A stretch of DNA of 20,475 nt from Spirochaetaceae bacterium (GTDB lineage: Bacteria > Spirochaetota > Spirochaetia > SZUA-6 > Bin103): contig JAPOQV010000650.1 of the NCBI GenBank assembly GCA_026710565.1, positions 1 to 20,475 of the forward strand. The letters are read 5' to 3'. This document shows, one piece after another, positions 7,264 through 14,429 of the stretch. The translations under genes were made by a program, and so were the position numbers. Every line of letters begins with the position of its first letter. Positions within the stretch are counted from its first letter, which is position 1. A model generated the notes under the pieces. The model was not told where the DNA came from. It worked only from the letters and a program-made list of their open reading frames with translations, and did not search any database.

Positions 7264-8998
7264 GCGGCCGGCCGATGCCCGGGAAGGCGTGCGTGGGCTG
7301 GTTGGCGTAGCGCTTCATCTTCAGGGTCAGGCGGGCGCCGGCCCCCGGCGCCAGGCGCACGGTTACGGCCGATTCGTCCAGGGAAGTGGCGCTGCCGTCC
7401 ACCTGTACCGCGGTGAACTGGTGCTCGGCGTAGGCGCCAGCCTGCAGGACCAGGGCATGACGGCGCACGGGGCTCAGGTTGACCAGCGTGACCGTAACCT
7501 CGTCGCCGCTCATCGAGTCGACGAGCGACGCCACGTCCTCGGGAATGCCGGGACGGCCGCGGTCCAGGTCGAAGTAGCGCACGCGGGTGTGCCAGGCGAC
7601 GCCGATGTGCCGAGACGGCAGGCCGCCGAGCATCAGCTCGACCAGTCGCCAGATGCAGGCTCCGGGATTCATGGAGTTCATGCTCTCCGAGAGCCGCGTG
7701 TCGGGCGTCGTGGTGTCGTCGCGCATGCGCTGCACGGTCTCGCGCAGCGCGGCAAGTTCCCCGGAGAGCGCCGTGACCGGGTAGTCGGGATCGTCTCCCG
7801 ACAGGTAGGCGCCCCACGGGCTGCGCCGCGCCAGCGTCCGGTCGCGCTCGTCCATCGACCAGTAGAAGATCTCCAGAGCGCCGTGGTCGTACGGGTCGGG
7901 GGAGAATTCGTACCAGCCGTCGTCGCCGTGCTTCTGCGGGTACTGCAGCGTGCCGTCGATCTCCTTCGCGTGGGCGCTGACCGCCTGGATGTTGCGCCGC
8001 CACACGTCCACGTAGCGCCGGTCGCCGGAGACGAGCAGAGCGTTGCCGAAGCCGTACGGCGCCAGGGAGCGGAAATACGCCTTGTGGTCCCAGCCGTACA
8101 CCGCGCCCCACCAGCGGCCGCCGGTGCCGCCGCCGATGGTGCCGTCCAGGCCGACGTTGCTGGGCATGATGCCGCCGTTCTCGTCCGCGCGCTCCACCCA
8201 TGCGTCGGCGTACTCCAGGATCCAGTCGCGGTACTTGGCCTCGCCCGTGCACAGGTACGCGTTCAGCGCCATCACGGTGACCGCCAGGTTGCACGGGGTG
8301 TCGCCGGTCACGTCCTGGTAGATGGAGAAGTGATCGACGTAGTCCTGCCAGGTGCGGTGCCAGCGCAGCGGTGTGAAGCGCCCCTCGCACTCGAACGGGT
8401 CGCCTCCCCAGTCGACGGGGGTGGTCCGGCGCAGCACCGGGCCGCGGCTGCCGGTCATCACGCTGCGGATCAGGCGGTGCTTTTGATCGTAGTTGGCGGC
8501 GCCGGGGTCCTCGTCCATGTAGAAGCCCGCGTAGCGGCGCATGCGCGCCTGGTAGGTCGGGTCCCACGGCTCGGCCAGGCCCTGCTGGAACAGTCCGTGG
8601 AAGCCCTCGGCGTTGTGCACGAAGTCGAAGCTGGTCGGGAACTCCCTGTAGTACATGCCGTCGCGCGCCAGCGGGCACTCGACCGTGCGCGCCTCGGTGT
8701 ACTGCCGCATGTGGCCCTCGATGCCCTGCCGGTACAGCTCCAGGACCCGCTCCGGGCCGCCCAGCGCGTACAGCTCGGTCCAGCCCGTGACGTTCTCCGC
8801 GGCATCGTCGGGGCCGTCCAGCGCGCCCCAGCGCGGGTAGCACAGCAGGTAGCCGCGCTCGTCGAAGTACTTGGCGTAGAACTCCTCGATCGCCTCCGGC
8901 AGGGCGGCCATGAGCTGGCGCTCCAGGAGCGCCCAGTGCGGCGCCGCCATCGGCGTGGTCAGTTCCAGGGTGGTCTCGGGCAGGGGGCGGTCGTGCAT
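7241..8998 (-). CDS. Uncharacterised protein, probable alpha/alpha-toroid glycan enzyme
   Basis: I do not recognise a named family. The 585-residue product looks two-domain. A long helical region (about 210-470) has the look of six-hairpin glycosidases, with segments such as DVTGDTPCNLAVTVMALNAY and GGRWWGAVYGWDHKAY rich in Trp, Tyr, Asp and Gly. A C-terminal beta-rich region (about 490-575) contains EVTVTLVNLSP. There is no signal peptide. The ATG at 8998 is preceded by TATACT with a 6-nt spacer and no Shine-Dalgarno, so the mRNA is probably leaderless. It is convergent with the sulfatase (23-bp 3' overlap) and divergent from the XRE operon. A role in breaking down sugars or uronates alongside the sulfatase is inferred only from fold impression and position. 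Confidence 0.72.
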   Translation of the reverse strand: MHDRPLPETTLELTTPMAAPHWALLERQLMAALPEAIEEFYAKYFDERGYLLCYPRWGALDGPDDAAENVTGWTELYALGGPERVLELYRQGIEGHMRQYTEARTVECPLARDGMYYREFPTSFDFVHNAEGFHGLFQQGLAEPWDPTYQARMRRYAGFYMDEDPGAANYDQKHRLIRSVMTGSRGPVLRRTTPVDWGGDPFECEGRFTPLRWHRTWQDYVDHFSIYQDVTGDTPCNLAVTVMALNAYLCTGEAKYRDWILEYADAWVERADENGGIMPSNVGLDGTIGGGTGGRWWGAVYGWDHKAYFRSLAPYGFGNALLVSGDRRYVDVWRRNIQAVSAHAKEIDGTLQYPQKHGDDGWYEFSPDPYDHGALEIFYWSMDERDRTLARRSPWGAYLSGDDPDYPVTALSGELAALRETVQRMRDDTTTPDTRLSESMNSMNPGACIWRLVELMLGGLPSRHIGVAWHTRVRYFDLDRGRPGIPEDVASLVDSMSGDEVTVTLVNLSPVRRHALVLQAGAYAEHQFTAVQVDGSATSLDESAVTVRLAPGAGARLTLKMKRYANQPTHAFPGIGRPLSRTAAG

Positions 8999-9004
8999 CC
9001 GACC

Positions 9005-9010
9005 AGTATA
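9005..9010 (-). promoter_or_regulatory. -10 box TATACT of the toroid-protein gene (leaderless)
   Basis: Read on the minus strand, TATACT ends 6 nt before the ATG at 8998, which places the expected transcription start on or next to the A of the start codon. No convincing -35 is seen; a poor CCGTCA lies about 18 nt upstream. Confidence 0.55.
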
Positions 9011-9038
9011 CCGGGTGCGGACGCGGACTGACGGAGTC

Positions 9039-9058
9039 GTGTAGCCAATAGGCTATAC
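9039..9058. promoter_or_regulatory. Operator candidate over the XRE operon promoter
   Basis: An inverted repeat GTgTAGCC-AATA-GGCTAtAC matches in 7 of 8 arm positions and overlaps the -10 box at 9054-9059. A site like this over the promoter of an XRE-led gene pair fits autorepression by the encoded regulator, as in toxin-antitoxin operons. Confidence 0.55.
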
Positions 9059-9059
9059 T
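9054..9059 (+). promoter_or_regulatory. -10 box TATACT of the XRE-NTase-GmrSD operon (leaderless)
   Basis: TATACT is followed by exactly 6 nt and the GTG start at 9066. There is no ribosome binding site between them, which is the arrangement of a leaderless transcript. The same hexamer with the same spacing drives the divergent gene; the two start codons are 67 bp apart. Confidence 0.6.
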
Positions 9060-9065
9060 CGTGTC

Positions 9066-9401
9066 GTGGCCATTACGCAACTCGTCCGCGAGTCCCGCAG
9101 ACGGGCGGGGTTGACGCAGGCAGAGCTGGCTCGGCGCGCTGGCGTGGCGCAGTCGACGGTAGGACGAATCGAGGCGGGGATGCGCGTCCCTTCCACCGAC
9201 CTGGCGGAACGCCTCGTCCGCGCTGCCGGTTTCGAGATCCGGGTGGCGCTCGGGGAACCGGATCCGGACACCGACTCGATGTTCGAGCGTACGCTACGCC
9301 GCACACCGGCCGAGCGGCTGGCGGATGCCTCCAGAGCAGCCCGATTCGTCCTTCGCGGGCGCAGAGCCTTAGACGGCGCGGAACGCGGCGGTGACGGCTG
9401 A
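9066..9401 (+). CDS. XRE-family HTH regulator, probable antitoxin
   Basis: The 111-residue product has a Cro/C1-type helix-turn-helix at about 5-52, with QAELARRAGVAQSTVGRIEA as the paired helices. A short C-terminal region carries RLADASRAARFVLRGR. XRE proteins with this tail, directly ahead of a small nucleotidyltransferase, are common in high-GC bacteria and are regarded as toxin-antitoxin-like pairs. It probably binds the inverted repeat at 9039-9058 and represses its own operon. The GTG start is fixed by the leaderless -10 box. Its end overlaps the next gene by 11 bp. The antitoxin role is inferred, not shown. Confidence 0.82.
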   Translation: MAITQLVRESRRRAGLTQAELARRAGVAQSTVGRIEAGMRVPSTDLAERLVRAAGFEIRVALGEPDPDTDSMFERTLRRTPAERLADASRAARFVLRGRRALDGAERGGDG

Positions 9402-9951
9402 GGGCGGCTTCGATCCGGTTCGCATGCTCGCGGCGCTGCACGACGTCGGCGTCCAGTTCGTGCTGATCGGCGGCATGGCGGCGGTCCTGCACGGAGACGT
9501 GGGTGTGACCGTCGATCTGGACGTGGTCCCGGGGCGGACGCCGGACAACCTGGAAAAGCTGGCGGCTGCGCTTCGGAGGCTTGACGCACGCATCCGCGTC
9601 GCGGATGTGCCGGCAGGGCTGGCGTTCGACTGCTCCGCCGGATTCTTCAGGAACCTGTCGGAGGACGCGACGCTGAACCTCACGACTCGCGCGGGCGACC
9701 TCGATCTTGCGTTTCGCCCGAGCGGCACTCACGGTTATCCTGATCTGAAGCGGGACGCCGTGGAGATCGAGGCGGCGGAGGGCGTGCGGATTCTCGTCGC
9801 CTCGCTGGCGGACGTGATCCGCTCCAAGGAAGCCGCCAACCGGGAGAAGGATCGAACAGCCTTGCCGCGACTACGCCGACTGCGCGACCGAACGCACCGG
9901 GACAGCAATCGATCCAGCCTTCAAGGAGACGATAGTGGCTCAATCCGTTGA
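9391..9951 (+). CDS. Minimal nucleotidyltransferase, probable toxin
   Basis: The 186-residue product has a pol-beta-type nucleotidyltransferase core: VLIGGMAAVLHG (24-35, the G-G motif) followed by VDLDVV (41-46), giving the metal-binding pair D42 and D44, and GDLDLAF (102-108) for a possible third acidic residue. The C-terminal SKEAANREKDRTALPRL (145-161) fits this subfamily as found behind XRE genes. Relatives of this fold include the AbiEii/MenT toxins that modify tRNA or other targets; whether this one does is unknown. The GTG start overlaps the XRE gene by 11 bp, so translation is coupled. Its last 17 bp overlap the restriction-enzyme gene, whose ribosome binding site lies inside this frame. 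The antitoxin here is XRE-type, not HEPN, so it is not a HEPN-MNT pair. Confidence 0.78.
   Translation: MTAEGGFDPVRMLAALHDVGVQFVLIGGMAAVLHGDVGVTVDLDVVPGRTPDNLEKLAAALRRLDARIRVADVPAGLAFDCSAGFFRNLSEDATLNLTTRAGDLDLAFRPSGTHGYPDLKRDAVEIEAAEGVRILVASLADVIRSKEAANREKDRTALPRLRRLRDRTHRDSNRSSLQGDDSGSIR
9923..9928 (+). promoter_or_regulatory. Strong ribosome binding site of the GmrSD-like gene inside the NTase gene
   Basis: AAGGAG stands 6 nt before the GTG at 9935 and fixes that start. It lies within the NTase reading frame, so the restriction enzyme is translated from the same message, independently of or coupled to the NTase. Confidence 0.7.
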
Positions 9952-11800
9952 CGTTCAGCAGATTACCGGAACTGCCCGTTCGGTGAGCCAACTGCTCTCG
10001 AACAGCCGATATGGCTTGGACTTCTACCAACGGGAGTACAGTTGGCAGGAAATACAGGTCACCGAGCTGATCGATGACTTGGCGACCCGATTCCTCGATC
10101 AATACAACGCGTCCCACGCACGAGAACGAGTGGCGTCTTACCGACCGTACTTCCTGGGCCCGATCGTGACTGCACAACGAGACGGCGTTCGCTATCTGGT
10201 TGACGGTCAGCAGCGGATCACAACATTGAGTCTTCTGTTGATGTTTCTCCGACATCGCCTCCGTGACGAGCATCCCGATGACGCGAATTCGCTTGACTCT
10301 CTCATCTTCTCCTCTACGTTTGGCAAGACAACGTTCAATCTCGATGTGGATGAGCGCAACAGTTGCCTTAGAGCCATCCTCAACGACGAGGTGTACGAGT
10401 TCCAGAACGAACCTCAGTCAGTGCGAACCATTGGGCAGAGGTACGAGACAATTTGGTCGTTCTTCCCGGACGATCTGCAGGGAGATCAACTGCCGTATTT
10501 CACCGACTGGCTCCAGCATCGGGTGATGTTGGTTGACATCGGTACTCCGGATCAGGACATGGCACTCGAGATCTTCGAAACGATGAACGATCGGGGTCTG
10601 CGACTGAATGCCATCGACATGCTGAAGAGTTATCTGCTTGCCAGGGTAGGTGACGAGAATCAGGTACAGATATTGAACGATCGTTGGCGCCGAAGAGTAA
10701 CGGAGCTTGCCGACGTGGAGAGGAATGCTGACGCGGAGTTCGTCAAGGCTTGGTTGCGAGGCAAGTACGCGAGGACCCAGCGTGATCGGAAGGCACATGC
10801 GTCTCCAGGCGACTTCGACATCATTGGCACTGCGTTTCACAAGTGGGTTCGGGACAACGCGAGCGTCATGAGTCTCAGCAGGTCGGAGGACTACCAACGC
10901 ATCGTCGAACGTGGGTTCCTGCGGCTGAGTAGCCGATACCTTCGGCTGCTCAAGGCATGTCAGACACTCGACTCTGATCTGAAGTCAGTATACTATGTTG
11001 GACAGACAGGATTCACACTGCTGTTGCCGGTCGTCTTGGCAGCCATCACGCCGGAGGACGATGACGCAGTTTTTTTTAGAAAGGCAGAGTTGGTCGCGGC
11101 CGCGCTCGACATCTTCATCGTGCGACGGATGGTGAACTTCAGCAACTATGGATACTCCACGGTCGCGTACACGATGTTCAATCTCATCAAGGGAATACGA
11201 GACAGCCCGATCGCCGAACTCCGTGAGACTCTTGCCGACTGGCTGGAGGGAGAAAGACATCGCCTTGACGGGATCTGTTCCGGTTACTATGGGGCCTTCG
11301 GCTTAACTCAGCGCAATCGCAAGTACATCTACTACATTCTCGCACGGATCACGTCATGGCTCGATGGTGAATTGGCAACGGGTGTGACGTTTGCGGACTA
11401 TGTCGATCGGTCGCGGAAACATCCATTTGAGGTCGAGCACATCTGGTCCGATCATTTCGACCGGTACGCTCGTGAGTTTCGGCACGAACAGGAATTCCAG
11501 ACACACCGAAACAGAATAGGCGGCCTGCTGCTCCTCCCCAAAGACTTCAATGCTAGCTTTGGCGATATGAAGTACGCGGAGAAGGTACAGCACTACAATT
11601 CTCAGAACCCGTTGGCTCGGTCTCTGCACCCACTGGCGTACGAGAATAACCCGAGCTTTGTTGGGCTCTGCGAGACGCATAGGCTTGAGTTCAAGCCGTA
11701 CGCGACGGAGTTCACCAGAGCGGACATTGATGAGCGGCAGAGACTCTATCAGCAGTTGGCGGAGATCGTATGGGATCCGGCGAGACTAGGCTTGACTTGA
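9935..11800 (+). CDS. GmrSD-type (DUF262-DUF1524) type IV restriction endonuclease
   Basis: The 621-residue product fuses both GmrSD modules. The N-terminal DUF262 domain shows FYQREYSW (30-37), FLGPIV (73-78) and DGQQRITT (90-97), the nucleotide-binding motif of the GmrS half. The C-terminal DUF1524 HNH-like domain shows VEHIW (500-504, His502), HRNRIGGLLLLP (524-535, Asn526) and a DMKYAEKVQHY segment. GmrSD enzymes use NTPs to cleave DNA with modified, for example glucosylated, cytosines and so restrict modified phages. The substrate of this copy is untested. HIWS stands where many relatives have HILP. The gene is the last of an overlapping operon. G+C is 53-55% in two hand-counted lines, well below hemL next door. 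Codons 379-381 contain an 8-T run. Confidence 0.9.
   Translation: MAQSVDVQQITGTARSVSQLLSNSRYGLDFYQREYSWQEIQVTELIDDLATRFLDQYNASHARERVASYRPYFLGPIVTAQRDGVRYLVDGQQRITTLSLLLMFLRHRLRDEHPDDANSLDSLIFSSTFGKTTFNLDVDERNSCLRAILNDEVYEFQNEPQSVRTIGQRYETIWSFFPDDLQGDQLPYFTDWLQHRVMLVDIGTPDQDMALEIFETMNDRGLRLNAIDMLKSYLLARVGDENQVQILNDRWRRRVTELADVERNADAEFVKAWLRGKYARTQRDRKAHASPGDFDIIGTAFHKWVRDNASVMSLSRSEDYQRIVERGFLRLSSRYLRLLKACQTLDSDLKSVYYVGQTGFTLLLPVVLAAITPEDDDAVFFRKAELVAAALDIFIVRRMVNFSNYGYSTVAYTMFNLIKGIRDSPIAELRETLADWLEGERHRLDGICSGYYGAFGLTQRNRKYIYYILARITSWLDGELATGVTFADYVDRSRKHPFEVEHIWSDHFDRYAREFRHEQEFQTHRNRIGGLLLLPKDFNASFGDMKYAEKVQHYNSQNPLARSLHPLAYENNPSFVGLCETHRLEFKPYATEFTRADIDERQRLYQQLAEIVWDPARLGLT
11070..11077 (+). 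repeat. 8-T homopolymer inside the GmrSD-like gene
   Basis: Eight T residues lie in codons 379-381 (Val-Phe-Phe). Loss of one T brings a TGA into frame at 11133-11135; gain of one gives an immediate TAG. Both would separate the DUF262 domain from the DUF1524 nuclease domain. Confidence 0.9.
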
Positions 11801-11856
11801 CATGATGGGCAAGACGCAGCGCATTCGTTCTTGCGTGCGCCGACACGAGGGACTCC

Positions 11857-13140
11857 ATGCATCTGAGTAGGAGCCGCGAGGCATACGCGTTGGCGCTCAA
11901 GCTGCTGCCCGGCGGCGTCAACAGCCCGGTGCGGGCGTTTCGGCGCGTCGGCGGGGACCCGATCTTCTTTCGTAGCGGCTCAGGAAGCCGCTGTATCGAC
12001 CTGGACGGCAACCAATACACCGACTACTGCCTGTCGTGGGGGCCGCTCATCCACGGGCACGCGCCCGCGGCGGTGGTGGAGGCGGTGCGCCGCGCGGCAG
12101 CCGACGGGCTGTCGTTCGGGGCCTGCCACGAGCGCGAGCTGGAGCTGGCGGAGCTGGTGCTGGGCGCGGTGTCCGGCCGGCGGCGGATGCGGGCGGTGAG
12201 CTCCGGCACCGAGGCGGTCATGACGGCGGTCCGCATCGCGCGCGCGGCCACCGGCAGGGAGCTGGTGGTCAAGTTCGACGGCGGCTACCACGGCCACGCC
12301 GACGGCATGCTGGTCAGGGCCGGCTCCGGGCTCGCCACCCAGGCGATCGCCGACTCGGCCGGCGTGCCGGAGGCCGTCGCGGCGACCACGGTGGTGGTGC
12401 CGTTCGACGACGAGTCGGCGATCGAGGCCGTGTTCGCGGAGCTGGGCAGCCGGATCGCCGCAGTGGTGATGGAGTCGCTGCCGGCCAACAACGGGCTGCT
12501 GCCGCAGCGGCCCGAGTATGTCCGGCTGGTGGAATCGCTGGCGCGGCGCGCCGGAGCCCTGCTGGTCCTGGACGAGGTGATCTCGGGCTTCCGGCTGCGC
12601 TACGGCAGCTACGGCGAGGGGCTCGGACTCGACGCCGACCTGCTCACCTTCGGCAAGGTGATCGGTGGGGGAATGCCGCTGGGTGCGGTGGTCGGAGCGC
12701 CGGAGTTGATGGACCTGCTGGCCCCGGACGGCGCGGTCTACCAGGCCGGGACCCTGAGCGGCAATCCGCTGTCGATGGCGGCCGGGATCGCGGCGTTGCA
12801 GGCGTTGCGCGACGACCCGCCGTACGAGCGGCTGGAGCAACTCGGCGCCGGACTCGACGCCGCGATCGCCGGTCTCGGTCGCGGCGACGTGCAGATCGGG
12901 CGGGCCGGCTCGATCGCCTGGCTCTACCTGGCGTCGGGAGATCTGCCCCGCCGCACCGACGGTATCGATCCGGCGGCGGTCGAGCGGTTCGGTTCGCTGC
13001 ACCGGCCGCTGCTTGAGCGGGGCCATTACCTGCCTCCGTCCGCCTACGAGGTGCTGTTCCTGAGCACCGCGCACACGGCGGAGCAGATCGAGGCGCTGGC
13101 CGCCGACCTCGGTGAGCTGTTGGAGACGGCGGAAGGGTAA
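11857..13140 (+). CDS. hemL: Glutamate-1-semialdehyde 2,1-aminomutase
   Basis: The 427-residue product is a class III PLP aminotransferase-fold enzyme of the length typical for HemL, which converts glutamate-1-semialdehyde to 5-aminolevulinate for haem synthesis. Landmarks are LLPGGVNSPVRAF near the start, SSGTEAVMTAVRIAR, KFDGGYHGHADG, LDEVISGFR with the cofactor-contacting Asp, LTFGKVIGGGMP with Lys267 forming the Schiff base, and QAGTLSGNPLSMAAG. The ATG follows GAGGG with 5-nt spacing. One deviation is ESLPANNG where typical HemL has EPVAGN-like sequence, so a HemL paralogue with another substrate is possible. No other haem gene is present in the window. It is separated from the restriction gene by 56 bp. 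Confidence 0.85.
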   Translation: MHLSRSREAYALALKLLPGGVNSPVRAFRRVGGDPIFFRSGSGSRCIDLDGNQYTDYCLSWGPLIHGHAPAAVVEAVRRAAADGLSFGACHERELELAELVLGAVSGRRRMRAVSSGTEAVMTAVRIARAATGRELVVKFDGGYHGHADGMLVRAGSGLATQAIADSAGVPEAVAATTVVVPFDDESAIEAVFAELGSRIAAVVMESLPANNGLLPQRPEYVRLVESLARRAGALLVLDEVISGFRLRYGSYGEGLGLDADLLTFGKVIGGGMPLGAVVGAPELMDLLAPDGAVYQAGTLSGNPLSMAAGIAALQALRDDPPYERLEQLGAGLDAAIAGLGRGDVQIGRAGSIAWLYLASGDLPRRTDGIDPAAVERFGSLHRPLLERGHYLPPSAYEVLFLSTAHTAEQIEALAADLGELLETAEG

Positions 13141-13221
13141 GCCGGCCGGGCGCACCCGGTGGACGGCGCTGCCAATGGCCGCGTCCGCCGATCCACGCCG
13201 ATATTCGTTAACGGAGTGACG

Positions 13222-14415
13222 ATGGACACCGATTCCCGCACCAAACTGCTCGCCGACGTCGAGGCATTCTGCCGGGAGGTTCGTCCGGTCGAGGACCTCT
13301 GCTACCTGGAGCACCGTTTCAACGACCAGGCCATCGAGCTTGCGCGCAAGCACGACATCCTGGGCCTCAACGTGCCGGTCGCCTACGGCGGACGCGGCGC
13401 CGACCTGCGTACGTACGTCGACGCGCTGGCGCGCATCGGCCGGGAGGGGACGGGCGTGCGCACGCTGTTCTCCGGCCACTGCTCGATCGGCCAGACGGTG
13501 CTGATCGAGTGGGGGAACGAGGCGCAGAAGCGGCAGGTGCTTCCGGAGACCGCCGCCGGCCGCGCGATCATGGCGTTCGGCCTCACCGAGCCCGAGGCCG
13601 GATCGAACCCGCGCGAGATGCAGATGACCTACCGGCGCGAGGGCGACCGTTTCCTGCTCAACGGCGTGAAATACCTGATCTCCAACGGCAGCATCGCCGA
13701 CCTGATCGTGGTGTTCGCCTACCCGGAGCCCACCGGCGATCCGGCGGCCGACAAGGCGCGGCGGTTCAGTGCCTTTCTGGCCGCGACCGACCAGGAGGGC
13801 ATCGAGCGGGAGATGATGACCGCCAAGGTGGGGCTGCCGACCAGCGACACCTCGATGTTCGAGCTCACCGACTACCCCGTGCCGGTGGAGAACCTGCTGG
13901 GCGCGGAAGGGCAGGGGCTGACCATCGCCATGCAGACGTTGCGCGCCGGGCGGCTGAGCGTGGCGGCCGGCTGCCTGGGCGTGATCGAGGACTGCCTGGA
14001 AGAGGCGTGCGCCTACGCCAAGGAGCGCTCACAGCACGGCAAGCCGATCGCTCGCCACCAATTGGTGCAGGAGCATATCGCCACGATCGAGCTGGCCCGG
14101 CAGGCCTCGGAGAGCCTGATCCACACCGCGGCGGACGCCAAGCAGGCCGCCTATGACAACCCCGATGACGCTGCCCTGATGGCGCGCGTCGACCTGCTGG
14201 TTGCGGAGGCCAAGCTGTTCGCCTCCGACGCTGCGTTCCGCGCGGCCGACAGCGCCATGCAGGTGTTCGGCGGACGCGGCTACTCGGAGCTGTTCCGTCC
14301 GGGGCGGCACTGGAAGGACGTGCGCGTCTGCCGCATCTACGAGGGGACCGACGAGATCCTCAAGCTCAAGGTGGCGGCCGGGGTCCTCGGCAAGGAGTAC
14401 GAGGCGTACCGCTGA
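13222..14415 (+). CDS. Acyl-CoA dehydrogenase
   Basis: The 397-residue product is a standard FAD-dependent acyl-CoA dehydrogenase, introducing the alpha-beta double bond into acyl-CoAs. It shows FGLTEPEAGSNP for the FAD/substrate-binding loop, LNGVKYLISNG, the C-terminal helical domain with QHGKPIARHQL and QVFGGRGY, and IYEGTDEI carrying the likely catalytic base Glu374. The ATG at 13222 is preferred over an upstream GTG at 13159 because GGAG lies at 13213-13216 and family homology begins near it. Chain-length specificity cannot be read. It converges with the SRPBCC/thiolase pair, with 14 bp between stops, and these genes together suggest fatty or short-chain acyl-CoA degradation. Confidence 0.92.
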   Translation: MDTDSRTKLLADVEAFCREVRPVEDLCYLEHRFNDQAIELARKHDILGLNVPVAYGGRGADLRTYVDALARIGREGTGVRTLFSGHCSIGQTVLIEWGNEAQKRQVLPETAAGRAIMAFGLTEPEAGSNPREMQMTYRREGDRFLLNGVKYLISNGSIADLIVVFAYPEPTGDPAADKARRFSAFLAATDQEGIEREMMTAKVGLPTSDTSMFELTDYPVPVENLLGAEGQGLTIAMQTLRAGRLSVAAGCLGVIEDCLEEACAYAKERSQHGKPIARHQLVQEHIATIELARQASESLIHTAADAKQAAYDNPDDAALMARVDLLVAEAKLFASDAAFRAADSAMQVFGGRGYSELFRPGRHWKDVRVCRIYEGTDEILKLKVAAGVLGKEYEAYR

Positions 14416-14429
14416 GCGAGCCTGCGGCG

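Noticed and set aside
7215..9080. Alternative minus-strand frame of 621 codons over the toroid gene
   Set aside because: The translation is Arg/Pro/His-rich and low in complexity; the frame ending at 7241 gives balanced composition and a start set by a leaderless promoter.
9391..9951. HEPN-MNT toxin-antitoxin system
   Set aside because: The nucleotidyltransferase fold is present but the partner is an XRE protein; no HEPN gene is found on either side.
1144..11800. A single integrated mobile island
   Set aside because: No integrase, transposase, tRNA target or flanking direct repeats were seen, and catabolic genes of host-like composition lie inside it.
11809..11834. Weak hairpin after the GmrSD-like gene (GCAAGA / TCTTGC)
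   Set aside because: A 6-bp stem with a 14-nt loop and no T-tract is not enough to call a terminator.
13146..13159. Hairpin after hemL (CCGGG-CGCA-CCCGG)
   Set aside because: A 5-bp GC stem without a T-tract is expected by chance at this base composition.
11980..13479. Long open frame of about 500 codons on the strand opposite hemL
   Set aside because: It is an antisense shadow caused by high third-position G+C, rich in Arg, Gln and His, while hemL on the other strand has all its family motifs.
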